Of a DNA stretch of 52,781 nt, positions 23,387 through 34,440 are shown one piece after another. The DNA lies in contig WELA01002119.1 in assembly GCA_009602735.1 (NCBI GenBank), positions 66,196 to 118,976 on the forward strand. Direction: 5' to 3'. Below the pieces are notes generated by a model, which was not told the DNA's origin, ran no database searches, and saw only the letters and a program-made list of their open reading frames with translations. The stretch comes from Mesotaenium endlicherianum. Lineage: Eukaryota; Streptophyta; Zygnematophyceae; Zygnematales; Mesotaeniaceae. The translations under genes were made by a program, and so were the position numbers. Numbering within the stretch: position 1 is the stretch's first letter; each line of letters begins with the position of its first letter.

Positions 23387-24365
23387 GAGAGAGAGAGAGA
23401 GAGTGCGGAGCCCAACCTCGATGCCCTCTGCGGAGTCCTTGTAACCGCCCTGCACGTGCTCGCGCGTCAGCGACTCCTCAGGGTCATCGGGGGACGGCGG
23501 GTAAAAGTCTGGAGGCCCCAGGCTGACCCACCCATCCCACAGGGAGAGGCACACGGACAGGACATCTGTCAGCTCCGCTGCCGCTGCTGCTGCTGCTGCT
23601 GCTTGTGCCGATGCTGGTGTTGATGCTGCTTGAGCTAACGGCGCTTGAGCTGGTGCTGAAGCTTCTGCTTGTCTCAATGCTGCCGACGATGATAACTATA
23701 GCTGATGTGGCCCCGCGGAGGCCCTTGATCCCGAGCAAGCCGAGGTGCAGAGTGATCGCATTCGTCCTCGGCCATGACAGTAGCTGACAGGTGGCATCAC
23801 ATAGCCTGAAGAGCTGAGAGCAGGGCCGGCCAGCAAGATGAGCCCGAGCCTACAAAGCTTGCATCCAATTGTCCATTGTCCGCAATCCAGATGAAAGAAG
23901 TGAGCGGGCTCTTTCTTTGTTCTGGCACGCACTTGAGAGGCTTGCTTGCGCTTGCCCTCAAGGTAATTCGACAAGCAAGGCTCTAAGCTCTGGAGAAGCA
24001 GGTGCACATGAGGAGAGCCAAGGGGCTGACAGTTATCCAACACTGAGAGAGCAAGCCCTTGCTCTTGAATCTGTAGTAGTAGACTCTACCACACTTCTTC
24101 CCCGCAAATTGGAACCAATCCCCTTGGCTGGCAAGTGGCAGTGGTGGGTGGAAGGTGGCGAGAGGGAGCACCTGCCACTCAGAGGCTCCTTGTCACATCG
24201 CAGCCTGTAGGGCACCACCTGGGCAGCCCGCCTGCAGCACCCATTGGCACACCACATGCACAAGGGGTTTAAGGCTCTACACACCTCGCCTCTCTGACGC
24301 CTACACAATACATACCGTCTGTTACAAAGCACTGGGTCTTCAGATGTGCAGCGATGCCTTTCCAT
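16884..24365 (-). CDS. MED12: MED12, Mediator kinase-module subunit: 5' (N-terminal) exons 1-9
   Basis: MED12 belongs with MED13, CDK8 and cyclin C to the kinase module that controls Mediator contact with RNA polymerase II; the Arabidopsis gene is CENTER CITY/CRYPTIC PRECOCIOUS. Exons, in transcript order on the minus strand: 24365-24316 (ATG, MERHRCTSEDP), 24231-24172 (VVPYRLRCDKEPL), 23522-23417 (LGPPDFYPPSPDD), 22462-22385, 21644-21591 (AVTRKRK), 21090-20983 (GQVYGVPLTGPLLAKPG), 20237-20091 (EHVPHGFRKRTLF, HNVPLLRATWYIK), 19711-19325 (MWHHQEGLVLRTALVDWLL) and 18770-16884. All junctions are GT-AG with matching phase and follow the order of conserved blocks I remember from plant MED12. The first exon is the least certain: it was chosen because its GTATGT donor and its phase fit the second exon. 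The gene continues into the duplicated block to the left. A 450-N gap lies in the intron between exons 3 and 4 and does not seem to remove coding sequence. Confidence 0.94.
22849..23298. other. Assembly gap of 450 Ns
   Basis: The gap is flanked by C8 on the left and a GA/TA microsatellite on the right. It lies in the MED12 intron between exons 3 and 4, which join in phase across it. Confidence 0.99.
23299..23402. repeat. Compound (GA)n(TA)n(GA)n microsatellite
   Basis: GAGAGATA-type repeats, then about 17 TA units, then GA repeats again, next to the N gap and inside a MED12 intron. The repeat probably caused the gap. Confidence 0.95.
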
Positions 24366-26839
24366 CTCCCCCTCACTAGTGCAGCTGACCATGCAGAGGC
24401 CAGGGGCGGTGAAGCTGGCGCATTGATCTTGATGCATCCACATCAGAGGTGTCCGTGGCTGTGGCTTCGAAGAGCACAAGTCTAACGTTTTCATTATTTG
24501 TTTGCACTGCAGAAGAGAAGGCTGAAATAGTCGCGGGATTCATCAGAAACCCCCTTCGCTACACCCTTCGATTAGGGTTGGAGCATCGGCAGAATGTGCT
24601 GCTCGGCTATCTTCCCTCTGTTTGACCAGTCACAGGTGGTGGCAGGCATGCCAGCTGCCACATTAGCTTCACTGGGAAATTTGTGAGAACCTAGAATAGA
24701 ATTCTTGTCCAGTTTAAGGAATGGAGAAAGACCACGAAGGGGGAGGGTTTTATCCACGTCCTGAGCCATGCCCACGAAAACCCCCCCTCTGAATTAATCC
24801 TGCCCAACTAGGAGTGCCCCTTGGGCCCTGAGGCAAGACGCAGTCATACTGCTACACTAGAGCTCCTCCCACGCAGGCATGCTTGTCACGCATTTAACCC
24901 AGCTACAGCCTGAACGAAGAAGAAAATAAGCAAAACTTCAGCTTTTCATCATGACAAGTGGCTTGTTTCTCTCTCTAAGTTTTACAGGGGGCACACCTTG
25001 CATGACACTGACGACTCACATGACGACTTGGCTCTCACCAGCCAAGACACATCAAGGGTCAAGTGCCCTCTTAAGGTCGTACATCCTATATAGTGTTCTG
25101 GGATATGCTTACCGGGAAGGGAAAGATACATTTCCTGGACAGAACATGAGCTGAACCTTGACATCATGGTAAAATTCAAAGACCCCCTCATTTAGCCTTG
25201 TGACAGTACTGTCAACCCAACACCGTTAACTGACAATGAAAGATAGCCAGACAATACCTAGGGTAGCTGCCATGAGGATCAGGACGGCCATCTCTCCCGC
25301 CTCCACCGGCACTTCCTCCACTAAATCGTTGCATTGTTTCTTTGCACTGCCTCGTCTTAAGCGTACTTGCATATATATGCCAAGAGGTCATCCACTGCTT
25401 GAGTTACGAAGTATTCCCCCCTGGTCTCCCCCATGAAAGGCTCTGTAAGAGCAGCCATATACTCCTTGTTACATATAAAACTTGGGAGTCCACACGGAGA
25501 GCGTTGAGTAGTATAGACCTTGCAAGCTACGGAAGAAGCAGACCCCAATAACCGCACCAATGACGAGTCACTACGACTAGATGATGTGGTAAGAGCTGCC
25601 AAGTACCAACTATTGGTAGTAATGAAGAGCGAACAGACAGAAGCGAGATCTACTAACTCTGAAACCTTGTGCACCAATTGAGGCCCTTGTTTATAAACAT
25701 CAGTCAATAAAGTATGTAAGTAATGCCTAAAACTGGAAACCAATCCAGTATCGATGCGGAAATGAGAGTACCGGCGGATCCAGTTTTGGATTTAAAAAGA
25801 TTCAGCAGCGAAAGATCGGAGGCAGCCCAATCATTAGCAATTGACTACGGTACTCCGCGCAAGAACCTCACAACCAAGTTCCAATGGACCTCGGCCCACC
25901 TCGGCCTGTAGGAAGCCGTAGACTATGTGAAGCAACCTTCGGTAAGAAATGTACCACTTATAGAAGCCACACAGAAGCCCATCAATCTCTCCGAGCCTAC
26001 AAACTCATGCATGACAGGCGCTTCGGTTTGAACGTCAAAATTTGGGCCAAAGAGCGATATGTTCACACACAGCGTTCAAATTCGTTCCGGCCCTTTGCCG
26101 ATGTTCTTGGGCCTGTCCAGTTCGTATCAATGCATGGGGCTGCATGGGGCTGCAGCTTTTTGGCATGAGGAAGTCAACTTGAGCCATGTATGGACTAGTC
26201 AAGAGCGAATTGTACCACTACCGTCAAAAGTAGATTCTGCAGACATGCTATCCTTTGTGGATGTTGTCCACCGACTTGAGGTTCTTATAGAACTGTCATT
26301 AACTCGATAGTCGACCACCTCCAGAAATCTCCGAGGCTCCGATTGCCTCCAGGCTCCGGAGTTTGAACTTTGACACGACACAACCTAAACGACAAGATAC
26401 AGATGCTACGAGACACGTGGTTACAGCCCGTCTTGGACTGGCTATACAACGGATCATGGTGGGGTCTTAACACGTGTATCTCAAGTAAAGCTGCTCCGGT
26501 CTCAACCACACCAATTATTCACATTCTTGTGTCCGGTTGTAATAGCTAGTACGGAAAGTACATTTTCGTAGACACATAACATTTGGGATATGGGTAATCT
26601 GAACTTCGGTGGGACTGGCGCGCTGGGGCTTGGGTAGGCCCGGAGGTCGACTAGACCTGCTCAGTGCTCACTTCCCGAATCTGGCGAGTGTAAGAAGTTT
26701 TTTCGAGCTGAATTTCATCTGAAGACATGGACGTCACTTGCTCTGCATTAGGAGCCGCTCTCAACATGTAATCAAAACTCATTTACTCTAAAAATTACGC
26801 ACGGTAAAGTACAGATCGCAGGAAGAAAGTGTCAGTAAA
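24366..26839. other. Intergenic region between the divergent MED12 and NFU-like genes
   Basis: About 2.5 kb, visibly less GC-rich than MED12. The longest open frame is 128 codons (minus strand, 25357-25743) and resembles nothing I know. No tRNA, conserved exon or clear mobile element was seen. The region should contain the promoters and 5' UTRs of both flanking genes. Confidence 0.6.
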
Positions 26840-29263
26840 ATGAGTTCGTCCTGTTTATCAGTTCAGCCTCAAGTACTAGCCGTGATTGGGCAGCTAGCTC
26901 GCGTCCGTGTAGAGAGAGGAAGAGCGTGCATGTCCCTTGTGTCATCTCGAAGATGTAGTCTACAGCTGAAGCCCAGTGTCGTGAACCAGTTTAGATATAC
27001 CAACAGGTGCAAAATATCTGTAAGCAAACGAAGAGTTCACCTTGGAGTATTTTGCTGCGAAGCCGAGCCAGAATTAGAGCTGACTGAGGAAAACATAGAA
27101 CAAGCCCTCTTGGACGCACGTAAGGAGGTAATTACCAGTAGGCATGATCATTTCCCTACTTCTGCAATCTCCCTCGTGCATACTCTCTTGTATCAGCATG
27201 AAGCTAGTCCTTCAGCAGATTCTCTTGGCTCTAAGCTACTTCTCGTACATGCCTACACTTTGAGCGTACTAAGTGCTGAATTTTACTGTTTGTACCTGCC
27301 ACCTATATCACCAATCCACAAGAACAAGGACATCCTTCTTGGTCGAGAAAGATATCATTCAATCTACGAACCTGAAACCGTTTGCTTCTGCCGTCTACAC
27401 TTCCGGGCAGCTTATCCCATTACTAGCACTCTTGTAGCTAAATTTTCTCCTTAGCTGTCTTGCTCTCGACCTGAACACTGACCTAAAGCACACTCACGAA
27501 CCTTACTGGCTTACTACCACGGGGACTGAGAAGCAGTGCTGCCATGTGCATCTTCACTTGTGCAGTTGCTGCAGCTGTTTGACGAATCAGTGGGCATGAC
27601 AGGTCTGTACACAACGCACTGCCCTTGTCATCACCATCACACTTTTGTTTCTCCAGGCACTTGAGCCTCGCACCTTGAGGAGTGGATGAAGATTTTTTGG
27701 TTTGGTCCCCTTCTACTGGAGGTGCTTCGCACAGTAGCCACCTGTCATGCATGCATCTGTTGGGCCCTTCTGGCTTTGGGCTTTGGGGACGGGGCATGGG
27801 TCTGCAGGTTGGCAGTGAAATTTGCGTACTTTGAGCTCACAAAGTACAACCTCCTGAAGTCAGGCCCCAATGGCGCAACTCAGTAATCAGTGACTCGTCT
27901 GCTGGCAAAGTCTCAGTTGGCAGAACTCCGAGACTTAGGTTGTCCTCAAAGCAAGCAGGGAATGAGGGCAAGGAGAGACCTCCCTGAGCCGAAGAGTCAG
28001 CCGAGTGAGGTCGTGGCGTGAGATTTTGGTTACAGCTTTTATCACTGAAATCCTTCGACTGTTCGAATTTGTTGTTATCTCTTTGCGTAAGGTAGGTACT
28101 GCTGAGCTGGCGGACTTAGACGGGCCGTTTGTGAAGATCAGGCTAAAAGGGAGGTTCTGGCATGAGCGTGCCCTCGTGGTTGCTCGCCTCGGAAACTATC
28201 TTCAGAAAAGAATACCCGTGAGAACAAGCTGCCCCCCATCACTTCCCCACTCCCCACCAAGCTCCCCCCGCTGCTCCCCAGAAAAAGCCCAGGCTCTCTC
28301 TCCCTCCCTTCCCCCCTCCCACCCCATTCCCTTGCCCATACTTTTTGTGCGTGTAGACCATGCCTGTACACATTAAAAGTATGTTGTACCGTCTGCTTGT
28401 TCTTTTTGTGCTCAACTCTCAAACATCCGGCTTACCTTTGTCACCTTTGGTACACGGGACAAAAGGGACCACAGCTCTCCGGGGTCCGCTACTCCGGGGA
28501 CCACAGCTCTCCAGGTTGCATGTCTTCTCTTGCAAAATAATAGCGAGGTGGCCGCTTGTTCCTGTCAGCTCCACGACGTCTAAACTGTCAAGCTAGATAG
28601 ATGGCTGGCTGCCCCCCCTGCAGACCTGAGCTTTCGCCTGAGCACTGCTGAGTCTTCCTGTGCCCCAAGGTCCTCCGCACGCTGCGCAGCTGATGGCCCG
28701 CTGGTGAATGCACCAGTGGTGCTCGGCCCTTTGCATGTCTTCATACTGGTCGAAGGTTCTCAGCCAAAGCCAGGCGTGCTGTCCAGAAAAATGAAGAACC
28801 AGCCTCCAGGCTTGCTGGAGGTGGTGGCCGGAAGGATGCGCGCGCAATACAAGGCCTGGGCTGATCGCCCGTACCCATGCCACCTGGCTCAATGACGTGT
28901 CTTCTTCATCTGAGGCTTTCAAACACTGGCGCTTTTGTACAAACCTTCGGGCCAAAGGAGCAAGACTGCTACGTTCAGTGCAAGCTGCAGCAGCCGCAAG
29001 CGGTAGGGCTGAGGGGAGCAGGCCAGAAGAACCTTGAACAGGCCAAAGCATTTCAAGGCACAGCCCAGCGGGGCTTCCTTCAGGGGGGGCTGAGCTAGGA
29101 GAAACATGCGCATGCACTGCTTCGAAGGCAGCAGTAGTCTATCTCTTCCTTGGCAGTTCCTGCATGCTCTTGAACGTGGGACTGGACCTGGTGTGTGCAG
29201 GAGATTGTGGAAGTTGAGATTGAGGACATCAGTCAGCTGGACGACAGCGCAGCTAATTTCTAG
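26840..29263 (+). CDS. Plastid-type protein with an NFU-like domain lacking CxxC (4 exons, 169 aa)
   Basis: Exons: 26840-27127, 27566-27602, 28096-28217 and 29201-29263, all GT-AG with matching phase; the TAG stop is at 29261. Residues 1 to about 72 are rich in Ser, Arg and Val with few acidic residues, as in a chloroplast transit peptide. The mature part begins near ELELTEENIEQALLDARKE and continues with LFDESVGMTG, LADLDGPFVKIRLKG, RFWHERALVVARLGNYL, QKRIP and EIVEVEIEDISQLDD. This follows the C-terminal NifU/NFU domain (LT.ENVE..L, then LDGP.VK.RLKG, then IPEI.EVE), but where NFU scaffolds have CGSCPSS there is RFWHERA, so the cluster-binding cysteines are missing. I recall the same variant from plants but cannot name the protein. 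No Fe-S scaffold function should be assumed. The very short exon 2 and the phase of exon 3 support each other. Confidence 0.86.
28465..28512. repeat. Short direct repeat in the third intron of the NFU-like gene
   Basis: gggaccacagctctcc occurs at 28465-28480 and 28497-28512, a 32-bp period. The spacer contains ggggtccg, which can pair with the ggacc of either copy. Confidence 0.8.
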
Positions 29264-29285
29264 CTGCAAATCCCCTCCTCTTGCC

Positions 29286-29629
<344 letters not shown>

Positions 29630-30712
29630 TTTTTCCTCCCCTCTCCCTCCTTTCCCTCCGAAACATAAGTTCGTGTCTCCCTTCTGCAAAGTTATATGTC
29701 TATGATGGGTGTTGACTCGGCACTGGTGTATGAGTAGCACTCTCATTTATTGAAGCGATGTACAAGTGACAGCTGGGAACAGGAGGCATGCTGGTCTGTT
29801 GCAGGAAGTCAAGGTTGTCATTTACTGGCTTGGTGCCCCTCTCTCGTTGTGCTGCCTGCATGCTTCTTCAAGCAAATGGGCCTTATACTGGAACTTGTGC
29901 ATAACAGTGGGCATTGTGCCAATGAAAAGCTGGAGTCTACAAGCTAGGTTATTGATTGTTATATAATCATGTTGATTCTGCTGTTTGCCCGTATCCAACA
30001 TTCACTTGAAAAGGGACCAGCTTCGCGCAGCTCTGGAGTAGTAATGCGCTCACTGACAAAATTATGCCCCTGAGGTGCTGCGGTGTTGCCAAATGTGCAT
30101 ATGTCCATCTGGTTGGCTAGGAGTATTTGCCCAGTAGTCCCATCAGCTGTGGGTACATTTCACCAGAACATTTTCAGCTTATTACAACCTTCAAGTCTAC
30201 GTATGTGGGTTTGGCTCATAGCGCTAAACTTTTGGAGTATCCAGTTCAATTATCCCCCCAGAAAGATCCGTGCAATACTCTCACTTATGTTGCGAAAAGC
30301 AGTAATGAATAAGAAAATGTTGGCTGCAGAGGATAGAGAGCTCTGACAAGTGCACAATATAGTCTACTGTCTGCGCTACATTGCAGAGATTTTTGAGTTG
30401 AAAAATGCAAGACAAAGTTCCCGCCCTGTTGGCATATTCTCATGCAGGCCACATGACACACAAGTGATGCAACAAAGTCTTTAAGGATGTGCTCCGAGGT
30501 TTATTTCTCATGCAGAACAAGGCAAATGCCCCGCCATGTCTACATAGAGCTTGTAGACACATGTCAGCAGCTTCTACACATCAGCATAACCTGCAGGCTA
30601 AAAATTGATATACACCACACCATCTGCTTCAAACAGACAAGCGGTAGCTAACTTCTTCCCAGCTCTCCACGACACAACTAAGTCACCTAAACTGACCCAC
30701 AAGGCACCCAGC
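29630..30712. other. Intergenic region between the convergent NFU-like and RRP1 genes
   Basis: No open frame above about 90 codons and no recognisable gene. It should hold the 3' UTRs of both flanking genes. A minus-strand TGTAA (TTACA at 30182-30186) is the nearest green-algal-type poly(A) motif I see for RRP1, but it is about 530 bases past the stop, so the assignment is weak. Confidence 0.5.
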
Positions 30713-32968
30713 CTAAATCATGCTGACTATTTGCGCCCTCCTAGGAATCCTGGCAGACCTTTTCGTCGGCCCCTTCCCATTCACTCTCTGTATGCTTGGC
30801 CGCGACCTTGATCCTCCCGCGCCGTGCAAGCTCTCAGCCTCCAGCTTCACGACGCGCGCATTTGCCGCCTTAAGCTGCTTCTTATCGATGGGGCCGGGCT
30901 TCACTCCCACCTTGAGGGCGCTCCCCCGGGGGGTGGCAGAGGGGGGCGTTCGCAGCACCACAGGTGGCACCGGGCCGTTCTTCTGGAACTCCAGGTTGTC
31001 CTTTAGGGAGAATCGCACCTTCTTCTTCTTCCGCTTGGGCGGCTCGCTTTGGCTGCCCCTGAGCAGGCCCGCCGCCTTCTTCGACGTGACCCCCGGCGAC
31101 GCCCCCGCATCCCCGTCCGACGCGGCCGACATAGGGCTCCCCATCACCCCCCCTCCACCACCAGAGCTCTTCATTGGCGTCAATGGTTGCTCTGAGCTGC
31201 CGGCGCCATGGCCACCTTTCTGCTTCTTCGCCAGTGGGGCAGCCACTGCCTCCCCAGCCTGGAGCGCCTCTAGAGTTGGCGCAGTCCCCCCTCCCTCTTT
31301 GTGGCCTTGCTCTGCAGCAGCCTTCTTCCCCCCCTTGGCCTTCTTATTCTTCGCCACAGCCCCCACAGCCTCTGGCCCCGCATCTGCCTGTGCAGAGTGA
31401 GGATGAGTCAGCAGCGTGGTCTCCCCAACAAACGCCGGCGTCTCCCCGTGAGGACCCATGTGCGGGGGGGGCTGCGTCTCGACCACCTTGCCCCCCTGTT
31501 TCCTCTGCCGAGTGCGGGAGGCGGGGGGGCTGGCAGCCAACGCCGCCAGCTGTGCAACCGTTGGCGCTTTTCTCTTCCGGGGCGCAGCTGCTGGCGTTCC
31601 TCCGGGCCCCACCGACTCAAACAGCTGATCCAAGTTGCCCGTCAGAGGCTCCTCGTCAGCAGGCTCCTCTGCAGGCTCGTGTTCCTTCGCATTTGCAAGG
31701 AGGTTTAGGCTGTCTTTCTCTGCAGCACCTTGCAACTTGCTCTTCTTTGCCTTCTTCCTGCTATCAGCACTGCCTGCTTCTGCTGGCACCTCCTGGCTGA
31801 CCTCTTTGACCTTCTTCAGCTTCACCTGCTTGACCTTTTTGCCATCCTCCTCGATCCCAGTCCCTTTCAAGTCTGCCTTCCTCTTCTTCTTCCCTGAGCC
31901 TTTCTCCTCAGCATCGGCGTGCCCTACCCCTTCTTTGGCAGATGCTGAAGCTTCACCACTTGGGGCAGCTGCAGAAGGATCTGCTGCCACACCATTCTGC
32001 AGCCCATTCGCACCATGTGCATCCCCTTTCAGCCTCGGCCACTTGTCACTCGCTCCTTTAGCGCAGCCTGCCTTCTTAAACCGCTCATGTACCTCGTAGA
32101 GAACCACACGATTTCTGCCTGCAATGCCCGACATTGTTGCCAAATCAAAGAGCTTCTCGTCCAAAGCAGCAAAGTCTGCTTCAAGTGCCCAAGGGGGGAG
32201 GCTTTGCTTGACCTCTGACACACTGTTGCCCACTTTCTCCTCACTTCGGCCTGCCTTAGCAACTACAGCGTCCTGCCTCAGTCCCAAAAGTGTGTGAAAG
32301 ACACCTTCCTGAACCCTCCTGAGAAGGGATTTATCTGGCGTCCTGGCAAGAGTGTCTGCAAAGGGCTCAAACAGCTCGGGGATTTTGTTTGCGGGCACTG
32401 AGGGGCACCTCTGCAACTCCTGTAGGTATATGTCTGCTAGATGGAGGTTGATGCCCATTGCTGCATGGTTATCACTAGACATCAGGGTGCCGTCCTTGAA
32501 ACACTTCATAAACTGCTGGATGAGACTATCGTCGAATTTGTGCTTTGCTAATGTTGAGAAGGCGGAGGCCACGAACTTCCTGACCAGAACGTAGAATTTG
32601 TCCATCCGCAGCCTATCAATGCCGGCCCACTCCCTTCTCATTGTAAGCAGAAAGACTCTGAAGAAGAGTACTCCATTAGCAGGAGCTAGAGCCTCCACGA
32701 TTCCTGCTAACGACGTGGCGAGATCTGCCTGGACAGGGGCCTTGTCAGAGTGCCACATGCAGTAGAAAAGTCCTTTCCATATCTTTTTCAAGTCTTCCTC
32801 TTGGACCTCGGCCTTGCCCGTTAACCAACGGATGAGCACTGAAACGCCTCGATCTCTAGTTCTCTTATCAACTGATGCCAACATTTTGACGAAATTGCCA
32901 TTACTATAGCTGTTTGAGGAAGATGTGTTACCACCTTTTTGTCCAGAGACCGAAGACAAGCCCGCCAT
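30713..32968 (-). CDS. RRP1: RRP1/Nop52 ribosomal RNA processing protein 1 (751 aa, single exon)
   Basis: RRP1 is a nucleolar protein needed for maturation of the large-subunit rRNA. The Nop52 domain spans roughly residues 25-240: FVKMLASVDKRTRDRGV, VLIRWLTGK, LKKIWKGLFYCMWHSDK, QADLATSLAG, WAGIDRLRMDKFY and LHLADIYLQEL, with the helix-rich pattern of the yeast and human proteins. The rest is a long Lys/Ala/Ser/Glu-rich, probably disordered tail with nuclear-localisation-like KKKR clusters. KKKKVRFSLKDN about 100 residues from the end has the RVxF form that docks protein phosphatase 1, as known for human RRP1B. The start is the ATG at 32968 (MAGLSS); the frame stays open 13 codons further upstream without another ATG. 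The stop is TAG at 30713-30715. A gene of this length without introns contrasts with its intron-rich neighbours. Confidence 0.93.
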   Translation of the reverse strand: MAGLSSVSGQKGGNTSSSNSYSNGNFVKMLASVDKRTRDRGVSVLIRWLTGKAEVQEEDLKKIWKGLFYCMWHSDKAPVQADLATSLAGIVEALAPANGVLFFRVFLLTMRREWAGIDRLRMDKFYVLVRKFVASAFSTLAKHKFDDSLIQQFMKCFKDGTLMSSDNHAAMGINLHLADIYLQELQRCPSVPANKIPELFEPFADTLARTPDKSLLRRVQEGVFHTLLGLRQDAVVAKAGRSEEKVGNSVSEVKQSLPPWALEADFAALDEKLFDLATMSGIAGRNRVVLYEVHERFKKAGCAKGASDKWPRLKGDAHGANGLQNGVAADPSAAAPSGEASASAKEGVGHADAEEKGSGKKKRKADLKGTGIEEDGKKVKQVKLKKVKEVSQEVPAEAGSADSRKKAKKSKLQGAAEKDSLNLLANAKEHEPAEEPADEEPLTGNLDQLFESVGPGGTPAAAPRKRKAPTVAQLAALAASPPASRTRQRKQGGKVVETQPPPHMGPHGETPAFVGETTLLTHPHSAQADAGPEAVGAVAKNKKAKGGKKAAAEQGHKEGGGTAPTLEALQAGEAVAAPLAKKQKGGHGAGSSEQPLTPMKSSGGGGGVMGSPMSAASDGDAGASPGVTSKKAAGLLRGSQSEPPKRKKKKVRFSLKDNLEFQKNGPVPPVVLRTPPSATPRGSALKVGVKPGPIDKKQLKAANARVVKLEAESLHGAGGSRSRPSIQRVNGKGPTKRSARIPRRAQIVSMI

Positions 32969-34440
32969 ATTGCACGTATTAATTAGTCCTTCGCAACAGC
33001 TGCTCAACTCCTTTCTATTCCCCTCAAATTCTCAAAAGAACCTCAAAATTCGTCAAAAGCCGAACGTATATCCACTATCCATGGCATTCACTTCACAAGT
33101 CAGCGGAAGGGCGCCTTAAACGATCCGTGCAAAAAGCTTCAGACAAACACGCAAAATGTTCGACCCACTGCATGCGACGCCAACAGGGTAGGCTTGCAAC
33201 TCTTATTTGACTCCTTACAGTTTCCTCCTCATCAGCACCAAGCAAATATTACAAGCAATGGACAATGACGAGGGGGAGAATCGTCATTGTAAGTCGCCGA
33301 CGGCTGCTAGTGCTGCATTGCTCCTCTGCGTTCCTCGAGGAAGCCCACTTGTCGGCCAATTTGAATTTGTAGGCATGCGGCATTTCTTTTTGAATGATGT
33401 ACCCAATGGTACTAGAGAGGCCGACTGCATGTAGTGTGAGGATTCGGACGTACATATATGGTCTATATGTAGAAAATGTCGTATTAAATGTTAAGTTGAC
33501 CCAAATTTGACCAGTGTCTATGTGAGCCAGTATGAGCTCACAGTTGAAAGTCAATAACGTACGATTGGCTCCCTTTTCGCTTTCCCAGCATTTCCCAGGC
33601 CCACCCAGGCCCGCATGCTCGGCCAATTTACAGTTGCGGTGCTCTGTTGGTCAATGTTGGATGCAAAGAGAGCAAACATATTCAAATGCAAGGGGTCCAG
33701 AAACTCGTCTTACACGTAAGAAACGACTTCTCAGCAAAGCTCTCGCTATATTTTGTCCTTCTTGCGCTTCTGCGGTCTTATCCTGGTTTCGGGAGAACTA
33801 AGTCTCAGCTCGGGACTGATGGTTTCTCGATCATAGGTATGCCTCTTTCTGATTTGAGTAAGTCTCGCATTTCCATACTTGCAAAAGAAGTGACTACCTT
33901 CCATCTTAGTTATCCTAAGAGGTTCAGGTTGCGCCTCCTGAAAATATCTCTGGACATGCACGGGCTGAAACGAATCTATGGTTTTTTATTGCATGCTTGG
34001 AGTAACTGCTTGTATGCAACTTGAATACGTTGTAGAGCATCTTAAAGCAGTGGTCGGTGTCTGAAATGTTTGCAGACTTGTAATCGTCTTGTACTTACAA
34101 CTTTTTTGGTCTTTGCATCATAAGATGTATACTTCAGCGTTCAGATGGGCATCATATGATGTATACTTCAGCGTTCAGACGAAGGACTGTGGCTGGGTTC
34201 TCTTTCCTTTAAAAACTTTGTTATGACATTACATCCCATCACAATCTGTGCACAATAAATTCTAATGTGTTTGTTGATCTAGAACCACGATTCTTTAATG
34301 ACAGGGTTACGTGTTCTTGGCCGTTGGTTCAAATGCAAGCAACCCACTTGGGCTGTCCAAGTCGGTACTTCGCAAGCTTAAATTGCGCCTTTTTCATGCA
34401 GTATAAGCTCCCGGCTGGGAAGCTCTGAATCTGTCTCAAT
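32969..34440. promoter_or_regulatory. Shared upstream region of the divergent RRP1 and NERD1 genes
   Basis: About 1.47 kb between two start codons that face away from each other. It must contain both promoters and 5' UTRs. A TATAA at 34402-34406, 35 bases before the NERD1 ATG, is probably too close to be a TATA box. A 34-bp tandem repeat with a palindromic core lies at 34115-34182. A short open frame at 33207-33434 is unrecognised. Confidence 0.6.
34115..34182. repeat. 34-bp tandem repeat (2 units) with a 12-bp palindrome
   Basis: The units start at 34115 and 34149. They share gcatcata, then gatgtatacttcagcgttca, with one mismatch over the first 31 bases. In the second unit CATCATATGATG (34150-34161) is a perfect palindrome; the first unit has one change in it. 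The repeat lies about 260-325 bases before the NERD1 start codon. Confidence 0.9.

Noticed and set aside
25357-25743. 128-codon minus-strand frame
   Set aside because: No family resemblance, no splice or start context, and composition like the surrounding intergenic DNA.
33207-33434. 75-codon frame between RRP1 and NERD1
   Set aside because: No recognisable motif and no supported exon partner; a GTAAGT within it could be a donor, but nothing fits downstream.
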